Positions 20,364-29,157 of a stretch of 64,000 bases of DNA are shown here, piece by piece. The position numbers and the translations under genes were made by a program. The notes under the pieces were generated by a model that saw only the letters and a list, made by a program, of their open reading frames with translations, searched no databases and had not been told where the DNA came from. The stretch spans positions 62,001-126,000 of the forward strand of contig NZ_JAAAPM020000010.1 in the NCBI RefSeq assembly GCF_009909155.2, written 5' to 3'. This DNA is from Flavobacterium undicola (GTDB lineage Bacteria > Bacteroidota > Bacteroidia > Flavobacteriales > Flavobacteriaceae). The first letter of the stretch is position 1. Each line of letters begins with the position of its first letter.

Positions 20364-22994
20364 ATGTCAAAAACCACCATCGTCATAAGCATACTTTCTA
20401 TACTTTTTTTTGCCCCAAATTTATCCAAAGCACAAGAAAAAACAATCGACTTTTCTTATCTTGATTATAAACTTCCTTTTGAAAAAAGAGTAGATATCCT
20501 TGTTAACCAAATGACTTTAGAAGAAAAAGTAAGTCAGTTAATTAGCGACTCTAAAGAAATTACGCGATTAAAAATCCCAAAATACAATTGGTGGAACGAG
20601 AGTCTTCACGGTGTGGCGCGAAACGGCTATGCTACTGTTTTTCCTCAATCCATAACAGTCGCGGCATCTTTTAATAAATCTTTACTGGAACAAATAGGCA
20701 CTGTTATCTCTGATGAAGGTCGAGCTAAACACCATGAATTTTTAAGAAACAACAAAAGAGGCATCTACACAGGACTCGATTTTTGGTCACCAAACATCAA
20801 TATTTTTAGAGATCCTAGATGGGGACGCGGACACGAAACTTACGGAGAAGACCCTTATTTAACTGGAGAATTAGCTTCAAAATTCATTATAGGATTGCAA
20901 GGAAACGACCCTAAATATTTTAAATCTATTGCTACAGCCAAACATTTTGCTGTGCATTCCGGACCTGAAAAACTACGCCATTCCTTTGATGTAGATGTTA
21001 GCGATAGAGATTTATACGAAACCTATTTCCCTGCATTTAGAAAAACCATCAAAGATGCCAAAGTATACTCTATAATGGGAGCTTACAACCGCTTTAGAGG
21101 TGCCTCTTGCTCGGGTAGTGATTTCTTATTGAATAAAGTACTTAGAGACCAATGGGGATTTGAAGGCTATGTAGTATCTGACTGTGATGCAATAAAAGAC
21201 ATACAAACAACACATAAAATCGCCAATTCAGCTGCTCAAGCCGCTTCTATAGGACTAAACGGAGGCTGCGACTTGAACTGCGGAAGTTATTATGAAAACT
21301 TAGTTGCTGCCGTAAAAGAAGGATTAGTCCATGAAAAAGAAATTGATATTGCTGTAAAAAGAGTATTTCTAGCTCGTTTTAGACTCGGTATGTTTGACCC
21401 TGAAGAAATAGTGCCTTTTTCTAAAATTCCAATTGACATTGTGTGCTCGGATATGAATACTACTTTGGCCAGAAAAGCAGCTCAAGAAAGTATTATTTTA
21501 TTAAAAAACGACAATCAAACACTCCCACTTTCGAAAAATAAAATAAAAAAAATTGCCGTTATTGGTCCAAATGCTGACAACTGGGAATCATTAGTTGGAA
21601 ACTATCACGGTACTCCGAAAAACCCAATTACTTTTTTAAAAGGCATCAAAAATAAAGTAGAACCAAAAATCGAAATTTTATACGCTGAAGGATCGCATTT
21701 ATCTGACAGTACTTTGAATTTAAAACCAATTCCATCAGTATATTTCGAAACCGAAGACGGCAAACAAGGACTAAAAGCTTCTTATTTCAATAATATCGAA
21801 TGTAAAGGAAAAGCGATATTAGAACGCATCGATGACAATATTGACTTTTCATGGGAACACAAACCTATCTCTCAAGACCTCGCTGATAACTTCTCTGTAA
21901 AATGGACAGGATTTCTAGTACCTGCTGTTAGCGGAAAATACCAATTAGGTATTTTTTCGAAAAGAGGAATGAAAATTAACATCAACGGAAAAGAAATCAC
22001 CAATGGCAAAGGTTCTGTTCACGAAGGTCGTTATGCAACAAAAACCATGACACTTCAAGCAGGACAAAAATATGCTATCGAAGCCACGTTTTTTAGCGAT
22101 GAATCGGATGCTTTAGCGCAATTATTATGGGCTATGCCAGAAGAAAACAAAATCGAAAAAGCCGTAGCTATTGCAAAAGAAGCCGATTTAGCCGTGGTAG
22201 TTTTAGGACTTTCACAACGTCTGGAAGGTGAAGGCGGTGATCGAACTGACATTGAATTACCTGAACAACAAAACAAATTATTAAGAGCTGTAAAAGCAAC
22301 TGGAAAACCAGTAATTTTAGTTATAAATGCAGGTAGCGCTATAGCGGTAAACTGGGCTAAAGACAATATCGATGCTATTCTAAATGTAGGTTATCCAGGT
22401 GAAGAAGGTGGAAATGCTTTGGCTGATGTTCTTTTTGGAGATTACAATCCAGCAGGAAGATTACCTATTACCTACTATACATCAATGAAAGAATTGCCTC
22501 CTTTTGAAGATTACAACATGAAAGGCAGAACCTACCGTTATTATTCTGGCGCACCATTATATCCATTTGGTTACGGATTAAGTTATACCCAATTCAAGTA
22601 TTCTAATTTAATTGTTCCTAGTCAAATAAAAGCAGGAGAAAACATTAAGATTACGGCAACGGTAAGCAATACAGGAAAAATGGGTGGTGACGAAGTGGTT
22701 CAATTGTATCTAACTGATAAAAAAGCGTCTACTCCAAGACCCATTAGACAATTAGAAGGGTTTGAACGAATTTATCTAAAAGCTGGAGAAAGCAAAGAGG
22801 TAACATTTATATTAAATCCAAGACAATTATCTTTGATAAACAACAAAGTTGAAAGAGTAATTGAGGCTGGTGATTTTGATGTATTTGTGGGTGGTGAACA
22901 GCCCGATTATGAAAAGAATAACGATGCAGCATCAACCGAAGTAATCAAAGGAAAGTTTAAAGTAATTGGAAACAAAAAGCTAACTGAACTTTAA
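20364..22994 (+). CDS. GH3 beta-xylosidase-type glycosidase with inserted PA14 domain
   Basis: This exported enzyme (signal peptide 1-23, cut after SKAQ) of 876 residues should release terminal xylose, or arabinose, from non-reducing ends. The catalytic (beta/alpha) domain shows NWWNESLHGVARNGYATVFPQ, DPRWGRGHETYGEDPYL and the nucleophile motif VVSDCDA (D273). A PA14 carbohydrate-binding module (about residues 462-592) interrupts the second domain, which resumes with VVVLGLSQRLEGEGGDRTDI. A C-terminal fibronectin III-like domain ends the protein. The SDCDA/NWWNE pattern is typical of GH3 beta-xylosidases rather than beta-glucosidases, and the gene follows xylBA directly. Only 27 nt separate it from the xylA terminator, so it probably depends on read-through or on a promoter inside xylA. 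Confidence 0.92.
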   Translation: MSKTTIVISILSILFFAPNLSKAQEKTIDFSYLDYKLPFEKRVDILVNQMTLEEKVSQLISDSKEITRLKIPKYNWWNESLHGVARNGYATVFPQSITVAASFNKSLLEQIGTVISDEGRAKHHEFLRNNKRGIYTGLDFWSPNINIFRDPRWGRGHETYGEDPYLTGELASKFIIGLQGNDPKYFKSIATAKHFAVHSGPEKLRHSFDVDVSDRDLYETYFPAFRKTIKDAKVYSIMGAYNRFRGASCSGSDFLLNKVLRDQWGFEGYVVSDCDAIKDIQTTHKIANSAAQAASIGLNGGCDLNCGSYYENLVAAVKEGLVHEKEIDIAVKRVFLARFRLGMFDPEEIVPFSKIPIDIVCSDMNTTLARKAAQESIILLKNDNQTLPLSKNKIKKIAVIGPNADNWESLVGNYHGTPKNPITFLKGIKNKVEPKIEILYAEGSHLSDSTLNLKPIPSVYFETEDGKQGLKASYFNNIECKGKAILERIDDNIDFSWEHKPISQDLADNFSVKWTGFLVPAVSGKYQLGIFSKRGMKININGKEITNGKGSVHEGRYATKTMTLQAGQKYAIEATFFSDESDALAQLLWAMPEENKIEKAVAIAKEADLAVVVLGLSQRLEGEGGDRTDIELPEQQNKLLRAVKATGKPVILVINAGSAIAVNWAKDNIDAILNVGYPGEEGGNALADVLFGDYNPAGRLPITYYTSMKELPPFEDYNMKGRTYRYYSGAPLYPFGYGLSYTQFKYSNLIVPSQIKAGENIKITATVSNTGKMGGDEVVQLYLTDKKASTPRPIRQLEGFERIYLKAGESKEVTFILNPRQLSLINNKVERVIEAGDFDVFVGGEQPDYEKNNDAASTEVIKGKFKVIGNKKLTEL

Positions 22995-23019
22995 AATTTC
23001 AAAAACTCATCTTATTTTG

Positions 23020-23064
23020 AAACTGCCAACAGTATATTTTTTAATACTGTTGGCAGTTTTTTTT
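23020..23064 (+). terminator. Rho-independent terminator after the GH3 gene
   Basis: A perfect 16-bp stem (23020-23035 with 23044-23059, 8-nt loop) precedes a run of eight T. It closes the xyl/GH3 region just before promoter B. Confidence 0.9.
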
Positions 23065-23091
23065 AGAACTCATTCTCGATTCTTTCAAAAA

Positions 23092-23136
23092 CAGGACAGT
23101 ACAGGATTCTAATATCAAATCAAAGGTTTAATATTG
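23092..23136 (+). promoter_or_regulatory. CAGG-module promoter B (PKD protein/GH105/sulfatase operon)
   Basis: CAGG starts at 23092 and again at 23102 (CAGGATT), 10 nt apart. After exactly 20 nt follows TAATATTG (23129-23136), one mismatch from TANNTTTG. The first gene begins at 23442, leaving a leader of about 300 nt that contains a terminator-like hairpin. Confidence 0.65.
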
Positions 23137-23296
23137 ATGTATTAATAACATTAAAATTAATTCGGTTTAATTTATTGAATATTATAAAAAAGCAAAACTT
23201 GATTTTTAATCAAGATAAAGAAAAGAGAAATTTAATCCATTTAGGACAAATAATAATTTAGTTTTTAGTTTAGTTTTAGAGTGAGTTTTTAGTTTT

Positions 23297-23325
23297 AAGC
23301 CCTAACTTCTAGTTGGGGCTTTTTA
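23297..23325 (+). terminator. Terminator-like hairpin inside the leader of the PKD/GH105/sulfatase operon
   Basis: A 9-10 bp stem (AGCCCTAAC at 23298-23306 and GTTGGGGCT at 23312-23320, one G-U pair, 5-nt loop) is followed by TTTTT. It lies about 155 nt downstream of promoter B and 117 nt upstream of the first ATG. It could be an attenuator or the 3' end of a small RNA of about 180 nt. I recognise no riboswitch or leader peptide. Confidence 0.55.
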
Positions 23326-23441
23326 AACTTACCTCATTAAGCATTCAAAAAAACTTAAAAATGAACCAAATGAGACTCAAATCAATTCTTTTTTATAAAC
23401 TTGAGCTACACAAAATACGAAGCAATTGATATTATAACCTC

Positions 23442-24554
23442 ATGATTTTTCGAATCAAATCCTTTTTCAGTTTTAAAACAAAAGCAAAATATGGTTTGCC
23501 TTTGGTATTACTGTTATTCATTGGTATCCAGACTAATGCACAAGACAATAGAAGTTTTCAGGTTTTTCAATTTCCAGCCAATAAAATTCCAACAATTGAC
23601 GGAAATAGCGAAGATTGGCAAATGGTACCTAAAAATTATGTTGTAGGAATGGATCAATTATGGGATGATAGCGGAAAACAACCCAAAGCTGACCCAAAAA
23701 ACCTGGATATCAGCGTAAAAGTAGGCTGGGTAAAAGGACTCAATCGTTTGTACTTTCTTTATGAAGCTTATGATGATTATTGGGATTTTTCTCTGCCGGG
23801 ATTACACAATGACACTTTCGAACTTATAGTCGATGCTGACCAATCTGGCGGGCCGTTTATTGATCGTTTTCATCCAAATCCAAATCTAACCAATACAATG
23901 GATGCTTATTTTTCCTATCACGGCGTTCATGCGCAAAACTATCATATTTTCACTCCTGCCGTAGAAAAAGACTGGACTATGGTTTGGGGCAGTCAGCCTT
24001 GGATTAAAAATTTGCCTTATGCAAATACTTCTTATCATTATGATTCCAAACCGGGACAAGGTGGAAAATTAACCTTGGAATTCTGGATAACTCCTTTTGA
24101 TTATGCCGGAAATGATCCATCAAGAGCGGTGGAATCCATCTTAGCAGAAAACAAAAACATTGGTCTTTGTTGGGCAATAATCGATTATGACGATGTTAAT
24201 AAAACGGAAAACAACGGTTTTTGGAACCTTTCAAAAGAACACAAAATGTATGGAAATGCTTCCTACAGCCTGCCTTTCAAACTCATGCCTTTGGAAAACC
24301 AATTCAAAAAAGACATCGAGGCTAAATGGTCGCATAAAATCGTAAACATGAGTCAAAGAGAAGTGGCTTTTATCGATGAATCGGAAGGCGAAATCGAGTC
24401 TTGGAATTGGGATTTTGGTGACGGAACTACTGCTACCACTCAAAATCCAATTCATCAATATAAAGAAGCTGGCAAATATATTGTAATTTTAAAAATTCAA
24501 GGTCCAAAAGGCACTTCCCGATTGTCAAAAGTTTGGGATGTGGCTGTAAAATAA
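23442..24554 (+). CDS. Secreted CBM9-like/PKD-domain protein
   Basis: This 370-residue exported protein has a long signal peptide (cut after QTNAQ near residue 34). A beta-sandwich region of CBM9/DOMON-like type (about 40-290) begins with KIPTIDGNSEDWQMVPK and contains LYFLYEAYDDYWDF and NDTFELIVDADQSGGPF. A C-terminal PKD domain (about 300-370) has the diagnostic WNWDFGDGT and the closing HQYKEAGKYIVILKI. The PTIDG...W and FELIVDAD features are typical of CBM9-type sugar-binding modules. No catalytic motif is evident. It heads the GH105/sulfatase operon, so it is probably a surface or secreted glycan-binding accessory protein. That role is inference. Confidence 0.8.
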   Translation: MIFRIKSFFSFKTKAKYGLPLVLLLFIGIQTNAQDNRSFQVFQFPANKIPTIDGNSEDWQMVPKNYVVGMDQLWDDSGKQPKADPKNLDISVKVGWVKGLNRLYFLYEAYDDYWDFSLPGLHNDTFELIVDADQSGGPFIDRFHPNPNLTNTMDAYFSYHGVHAQNYHIFTPAVEKDWTMVWGSQPWIKNLPYANTSYHYDSKPGQGGKLTLEFWITPFDYAGNDPSRAVESILAENKNIGLCWAIIDYDDVNKTENNGFWNLSKEHKMYGNASYSLPFKLMPLENQFKKDIEAKWSHKIVNMSQREVAFIDESEGEIESWNWDFGDGTTATTQNPIHQYKEAGKYIVILKIQGPKGTSRLSKVWDVAVK

Positions 24555-24598
24555 TAGCTAATAAAAACAATCAAACTAACCACCAAAATTTTAGTAAA

Positions 24599-25966
24599 AT
24601 GAAAACTAACCCATTCACCACTGGAATTAAAATAGGCGTTGCTGCAGCAATAATGGCAATTCCAACGCTTGCAAATGCACAGCAACCCGCTAACGATGTT
24701 ACAGCACCTTTGCACCTTTTGCAACCGGATTATCCAACTCCTTATGGAGCAAAAACAACACAGGAAATCAAAGCGACTATAGATAAAATATACGCTTTTT
24801 TAGAAAAAACAACTCCTGCCAGCCTGATAAACAGCAAAACAAAACAGGAAGTTAGCGATTTAAAAAAACTAGACGAAAACACCATCTTTTCTCCGGGAAC
24901 TTTTAGACTAACCAGTTACGAATGGGGAGTAACTTATGCTGGTATGCTTCTAGCCACAGAAGCTACAGGAGATCAAAAATATGCCGATTATACTAACAAA
25001 CGATTAAAACTAATCGCTGACATTGCCCCTTATTACAAAAAAGAACTGCAAAAAAACAATAAATTCCCATCACCAGTACATGGCTTTTTAATGCCACACG
25101 CTTTGGATGATGGTGGTGCTGTTACTGCCTCGATGATTAAAGCGCAAAGAGCAGGATTAAAAGCCGATTTGAGACCATTAATTGATGATTTCATGGGTTA
25201 TATCAGTAATAAAGAATTTCGACTTCCTGATGGAACGCTGGCCAGAAACAGACCGCAACCCAACACTTTATGGCTAGACGATTTATTTATGGCAGTTCCT
25301 GCCTTGGCACAAATGGGTAAACTAACAGGAGATGTTAAATATTATGATGATGCCGTTAAACAAGTAAAACAATTCTCAGAGCGGATGTTTAACAGCCAAA
25401 AAGGATTATACATGCACGGATGGGTACAATCAATGGAAGAACATCCGCAATTTCATTGGGCTCGCGCCAACGGCTGGGCAGTGATGACGATGGTGGAATT
25501 ATTGGAAGTTTTACCAAAAGACCATCCGGGATACAATGCCGTTTTAAATCAATTAAGAGCCCATATCAAAGGACTGGTTACTTATCAAGATGGTACTGGT
25601 TTTTGGCATCAATTAATTGACCGAAATGACACTTACTTAGAAACATCGGCAACTGCTATTTATTCTTATTCTATCACCCGCGCTATCAACAGAGGTTATA
25701 TTGACAAGGCGGCTTATGCTCCTGCGGCATTATTAGCTTGGAATGCCGTTGCGACAAAGGTAAACAACAAAGGAGAAGTAGAAGGAACTTGTGTAGGAAC
25801 TGGCATGGGGTTTGATCCTGCCTTTTACTACTATCGCCCAATAAATGTTTTTGCAGCTCATGGTTATGGACCTGTAATTTTAGCTGGTTCTGAAATTATT
25901 CTGATGCTTAAAAACAACGAATTCGAAATCAACGATAGCTCATTACAATTAAAATCCCGTAAATAA
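24599..25966 (+). CDS. GH105-family unsaturated rhamnogalacturonyl hydrolase
   Basis: This exported (alpha/alpha)6-barrel enzyme is expected to remove the 4,5-unsaturated uronyl residue left by pectin or rhamnogalacturonan lyases. The frame is open from 24533, but ATG 24599 opens a good signal peptide (MKTNPFTTGIKIGVAAAIM, cut after NAQ) and avoids overlap with the PKD gene; 455 residues result. Family features are SYEWGVTYAGMLLA, the catalytic-Asp region NTLWLDDLFMAVPALAQMG, HWARANGWAVMTMVELLEVLP and the glycine-rich AHGYGPVILAGSE near the end. It shares an operon with a sulfatase. A second, more distant GH105 lies at 61742-62866, suggesting different substrates or compartments. Confidence 0.9.
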   Translation: MKTNPFTTGIKIGVAAAIMAIPTLANAQQPANDVTAPLHLLQPDYPTPYGAKTTQEIKATIDKIYAFLEKTTPASLINSKTKQEVSDLKKLDENTIFSPGTFRLTSYEWGVTYAGMLLATEATGDQKYADYTNKRLKLIADIAPYYKKELQKNNKFPSPVHGFLMPHALDDGGAVTASMIKAQRAGLKADLRPLIDDFMGYISNKEFRLPDGTLARNRPQPNTLWLDDLFMAVPALAQMGKLTGDVKYYDDAVKQVKQFSERMFNSQKGLYMHGWVQSMEEHPQFHWARANGWAVMTMVELLEVLPKDHPGYNAVLNQLRAHIKGLVTYQDGTGFWHQLIDRNDTYLETSATAIYSYSITRAINRGYIDKAAYAPAALLAWNAVATKVNNKGEVEGTCVGTGMGFDPAFYYYRPINVFAAHGYGPVILAGSEIILMLKNNEFEINDSSLQLKSRK

Positions 25967-25983
25967 TTTCTAAAACACAATTC

Positions 25984-27354
25984 ATGAACAGACTCTTTAT
26001 CAGCAGCATAACAACATTATTTTTATGGAGTTCAACTTTTAGTCAAGCAACTGAAAAGAAAACCGTTCCTCCTACTACACCTAATTTTGTAGTTATTGTT
26101 GCTGATGATGCAGGCTGGAATGATGTAGGTTATAATGGTTCCGAAATTCACACTCCTAATATCGATTGGTTAGCTAAAAATGGTGCTCAACTCAATCGTT
26201 TGTATGCTGCTCCTACCTGTTCTCCATCAAGAGCCAGCTTTTTTACAGGAAGACCTTCCAGCCGTATGGGGATTGTAGCGCCTATAAGCGACAAAAGTAA
26301 TCTAAGTCTCCCAAGTGATGTTACCACTTTGCCACAAGCCTTACACCAACAAAATTACCAAACGGCTTTGTTTGGCAAATGGCATTTGGGCTTAAATCCA
26401 TCCAGTGGCCCTAAAGTATATGGCTTTGATTATTCCTATGGTTTTTTACATGGGCAAATAGACCAATACAGTCACGAATACAAAAACGGAGATCCAAGTT
26501 GGCACCGAAACGGTCAGTTTATTTCCGAAAAAGGACACGCAACGGACCTAATTGAAAACGAAGCCGTAACTTGGCTTAAAACCAAACGAGATCCTTCTAA
26601 AAACTTTTACATTCAACTGAGTTATAGTGCTCCGCATTTTCCTTTACAGGAAGAAGACAAATGGAAAAAGCCTTATTTAAAAACCATCAAAAACAACTCC
26701 CGAAGAGATTATGCCGCTGCCATGTCGCATTTAGATTATAGCATCGGGCAAATATTAAAAACTTTAAAACAACAGCATTTAGACAAAAATACCGTTGTTA
26801 TTTTCATGAGTGACAATGGCGCTATGGACAAATGGATTCCGGGAAACCAATACCAGGGAAGACATACCGCAAATGATGTATTAGGAAGCAATTATCCATT
26901 AAGAGACTGGAAAACTACTAATTATGAAGGTGCCGTTAGAGTACCGGCAATCATCTATTGGAAAAACAAAACGAATAGCTCATTGAACAATAATTACATT
27001 TCGGTAACCGATTTAATGCCGACTATTTTATCATTGGCTGGAGCCAAATCAATTCCTAAAACAGTCGAAGGAAAAAACATTTGGAACTCGATCATTACTA
27101 AAGATTCAATCCCAAATCAATCCATATACATTCGAGGACATTTACAGGAAAGTATCACAGAAAAACCTTGGAAATTAATTCGTACCAGACATAAAAATGC
27201 CCCCGCCATTTTTGAACTTTTCAATATCGAAAAAGATCCTGAAGAAAAACAAAATCTAATTCAAGAACACGAAAATTTAGCCAATAAACTAAAAAATAAG
27301 CTGGAAGAACAATTCCAAAAAGATGCAAAAGAAGTAAACTTAGGCGGAGAATAA
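25984..27354 (+). CDS. Formylglycine-dependent sulfatase (S1 family), exported
   Basis: This 456-residue arylsulfatase-like enzyme has a signal peptide (cut near FSQA) and the sulfatase N-terminal calcium ligands ADDAGWND (D41, D42). The maturation motif is CSPSRASFFTGR with C79 as the residue oxidised to formylglycine, so a separate formylglycine-generating enzyme is needed. FGKWHLG and FMSDNGAMD complete the active site. It lies 17 nt after GH105 in the same operon. Ordinary land-plant pectin carries no sulfate, so the target is unclear: a sulfated uronate- or rhamnose-containing glycan (algal, ulvan-like) or a sulfated pectin variant are possible. The S1 subfamily cannot be assigned by eye. 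Confidence 0.93.
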   Translation: MNRLFISSITTLFLWSSTFSQATEKKTVPPTTPNFVVIVADDAGWNDVGYNGSEIHTPNIDWLAKNGAQLNRLYAAPTCSPSRASFFTGRPSSRMGIVAPISDKSNLSLPSDVTTLPQALHQQNYQTALFGKWHLGLNPSSGPKVYGFDYSYGFLHGQIDQYSHEYKNGDPSWHRNGQFISEKGHATDLIENEAVTWLKTKRDPSKNFYIQLSYSAPHFPLQEEDKWKKPYLKTIKNNSRRDYAAAMSHLDYSIGQILKTLKQQHLDKNTVVIFMSDNGAMDKWIPGNQYQGRHTANDVLGSNYPLRDWKTTNYEGAVRVPAIIYWKNKTNSSLNNNYISVTDLMPTILSLAGAKSIPKTVEGKNIWNSIITKDSIPNQSIYIRGHLQESITEKPWKLIRTRHKNAPAIFELFNIEKDPEEKQNLIQEHENLANKLKNKLEEQFQKDAKEVNLGGE

Positions 27355-27391
27355 ATTAATATTACAATCCGTTACTTGTACCAATTTTGAA

Positions 27392-27515
27392 AATGGCACA
27401 CGGATGACACGGATTTAAACTGATAAAAACAGATTTTTCTATAATAATCAGCGAAAATCTGTCTAATCTGTGTCATCCGTGTGCCATTATTGAATTTTTA
27501 GTCCGCTTAGCGGAC
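27392..27515. repeat. Long inverted repeat followed by a second hairpin
   Basis: Arms of 24 nt (27392-27415 and 27465-27488) are inverted copies with one mismatch, built on the word CACGGATGACACGGATT. They are followed by a 6-bp hairpin GTCCGC-TTA-GCGGAC (27501-27515). It lies directly after the sulfatase gene and may act as its terminator or mRNA stabiliser. The word pattern is related to the repeat at 38411-38479. Confidence 0.6.
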
Positions 27516-27617
27516 AGTCATAATAAATTAAAACAGCTATAACTTGTTCGAAAATCAAAACATAAATTATCCAAAACTATCCCGTTTTTATCAATTTATA
27601 GAATTTCAGTTTAAAAT

Positions 27618-27662
27618 CAGGCAAGTACAGGATACCTTTTCGATATGAAATAAAGATTTTCG
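27618..27662 (+). promoter_or_regulatory. CAGG-module promoter C (GH28/DUF4450/six-hairpin operon)
   Basis: CAGG at 27618 and CAGGATA at 27628 are 10 nt apart. After exactly 20 nt comes GATTTTCG (27655-27662), a weak match to TANNTTTG (two mismatches). The GH28 ATG follows 18 nt later, so the leader would be only about 12 nt. The weak -7 box makes this the least certain basal promoter of the set, although the repeat itself is strong. Confidence 0.58.
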
Positions 27663-27680
27663 GAGATAAAATCAATTGTA

Positions 27681-29147
27681 ATGAAACAATACCATATCAT
27701 TTTAAGCTCCTTACTCTTCTTGCTTTTTTCATGTAAAGAAACGGCTCAAGTAGCAAGTCATTCAGCAAATTTTGAACCTGAGTGGATTAACAAAGTGGGG
27801 GCTAAAGAAAACAAATTCAAGTCCAAAATTTATTATGCAAATGATTATGGAGCTGTTAATGATGGTAAAACACTTTCGACTAAAAACATTCAAAAAGCCA
27901 TAGACGAATGCAGTAAAAATGGCGGTGGAACACTAACTTTCAAACCTGGGAATTACCTAACAGGTTCATTATTTATCAAAGAAGGAGTGCATTTTAATGT
28001 CCCGAAAGGAGCAACTATTTTAGGCAGCGAAAACATTACCGATTACCCGGAAATCGACACTCGTGTAGCGGGAATTGAAATGAAATGGCCAGCGGCTTTA
28101 ATTAATGTTTTAGATCAGAAAAATGTAACTCTGGATGGCGAAGGAACTATCGATGGGCAAGGAAAAGTGTATTGGGATTATTATTGGAATTTACGTAAGG
28201 AATACGAAGCTAAAGATTTGCGATGGATTGTAGATTATGATGCTAAACGTCCAAGAACCATCTTAATTACGAATTCTAAAAATGTATTTCTTAAAGATTT
28301 AAATATTCAAAGAGCGGGATTTTGGACCGTCCAAGTTTTGTATTCTGAATACATTACCGTTGATGGCATCAAAATAAGAAACAACATTGGCGGACATGGC
28401 CCAAGTACGGATGGAATAGATATTGATTCATCAAAATGGATATTAGTTCAAAATTGTGATATTGATTGCAATGATGATAATTTCTGTTTAAAGGCAGGAC
28501 GCGACTGGGACGGATTAAGAGTCAATCGCCCAACTGAATATGTTGTGGTACGTGATTGTATTGCCCGTCAAGGGGCAGGTTTATTCACTTTAGGCAGCGA
28601 AACTTCAGGAAGCATTCGTCATGTCTATGTTTCCAATATTCAAGGATACGGCACTAAAAATGGACTGAATATAAAATCAGCTACTAATCGAGGCGGAACT
28701 GTAGAAGATATTTATATGGAAAATATAAAAATGGAAAGTGTAGGTACTTTTATCACCATTTCAATGAACTGGAATCCTGCTTACAGCTATTCCAAACTTC
28801 CTGCTGGTTATACCGAAGAAACTTTGCCTCCACACTGGAAAAAAATGCTTACTAAGGTCGAACCGGAGTCTAAAGGAATTCCTGTTTTCAGGAATATTCA
28901 TTTAAAAAATATCGATATCAAAGGAGCTAAAAAAGCCATTTCGGTAGCGGGATTAAAAGAATCCATAGTCGAAAACGTAACGCTTAAAGATGTGCATATT
29001 ACAGCCGAAACAGCTGGAAACATTGGGTATAGCAACAATTGGATTTTAGACAATGTGACGATTAATGCATTGGATCATTCGAGCCTAAAAATCGAAAATT
29101 CAAAGAATGTAGATTTTTCAAGTGCAGCAAACAATACTAAAAAGTAA
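27681..29147 (+). CDS. GH28 polygalacturonase/rhamnogalacturonan hydrolase-family lipoprotein
   Basis: This 488-residue right-handed beta-helix enzyme has a lipobox (LLFLLFSC), so it is probably membrane anchored. Substrate for the family is alpha-linked galacturonate in homogalacturonan or rhamnogalacturonan. Seen directly: STDGIDID with D244, NDDN with D265-D266, GSETSGSIRHVYVSNI and GLNIKSA. The acidic residues match the GH28 NTD and DD motifs, but the segment usually reading GHG is QGAG here, with Ala299 where the conserved His normally sits, and the RIK motif is NIK. It may therefore act on an unusual linkage or be impaired. It heads an operon with a DUF4450 protein and a six-hairpin enzyme. 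Confidence 0.88.
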   Translation: MKQYHIILSSLLFLLFSCKETAQVASHSANFEPEWINKVGAKENKFKSKIYYANDYGAVNDGKTLSTKNIQKAIDECSKNGGGTLTFKPGNYLTGSLFIKEGVHFNVPKGATILGSENITDYPEIDTRVAGIEMKWPAALINVLDQKNVTLDGEGTIDGQGKVYWDYYWNLRKEYEAKDLRWIVDYDAKRPRTILITNSKNVFLKDLNIQRAGFWTVQVLYSEYITVDGIKIRNNIGGHGPSTDGIDIDSSKWILVQNCDIDCNDDNFCLKAGRDWDGLRVNRPTEYVVVRDCIARQGAGLFTLGSETSGSIRHVYVSNIQGYGTKNGLNIKSATNRGGTVEDIYMENIKMESVGTFITISMNWNPAYSYSKLPAGYTEETLPPHWKKMLTKVEPESKGIPVFRNIHLKNIDIKGAKKAISVAGLKESIVENVTLKDVHITAETAGNIGYSNNWILDNVTINALDHSSLKIENSKNVDFSSAANNTKK

Positions 29148-29157
29148 TTGACTTATA

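Noticed and set aside
23137..23296. Riboswitch in the leader of the GH105/sulfatase operon
   Set aside because: The leader is AT-rich with repeated TTTTAG words and shows none of the conserved cores of known riboswitch classes; only the terminator hairpin is supportable.
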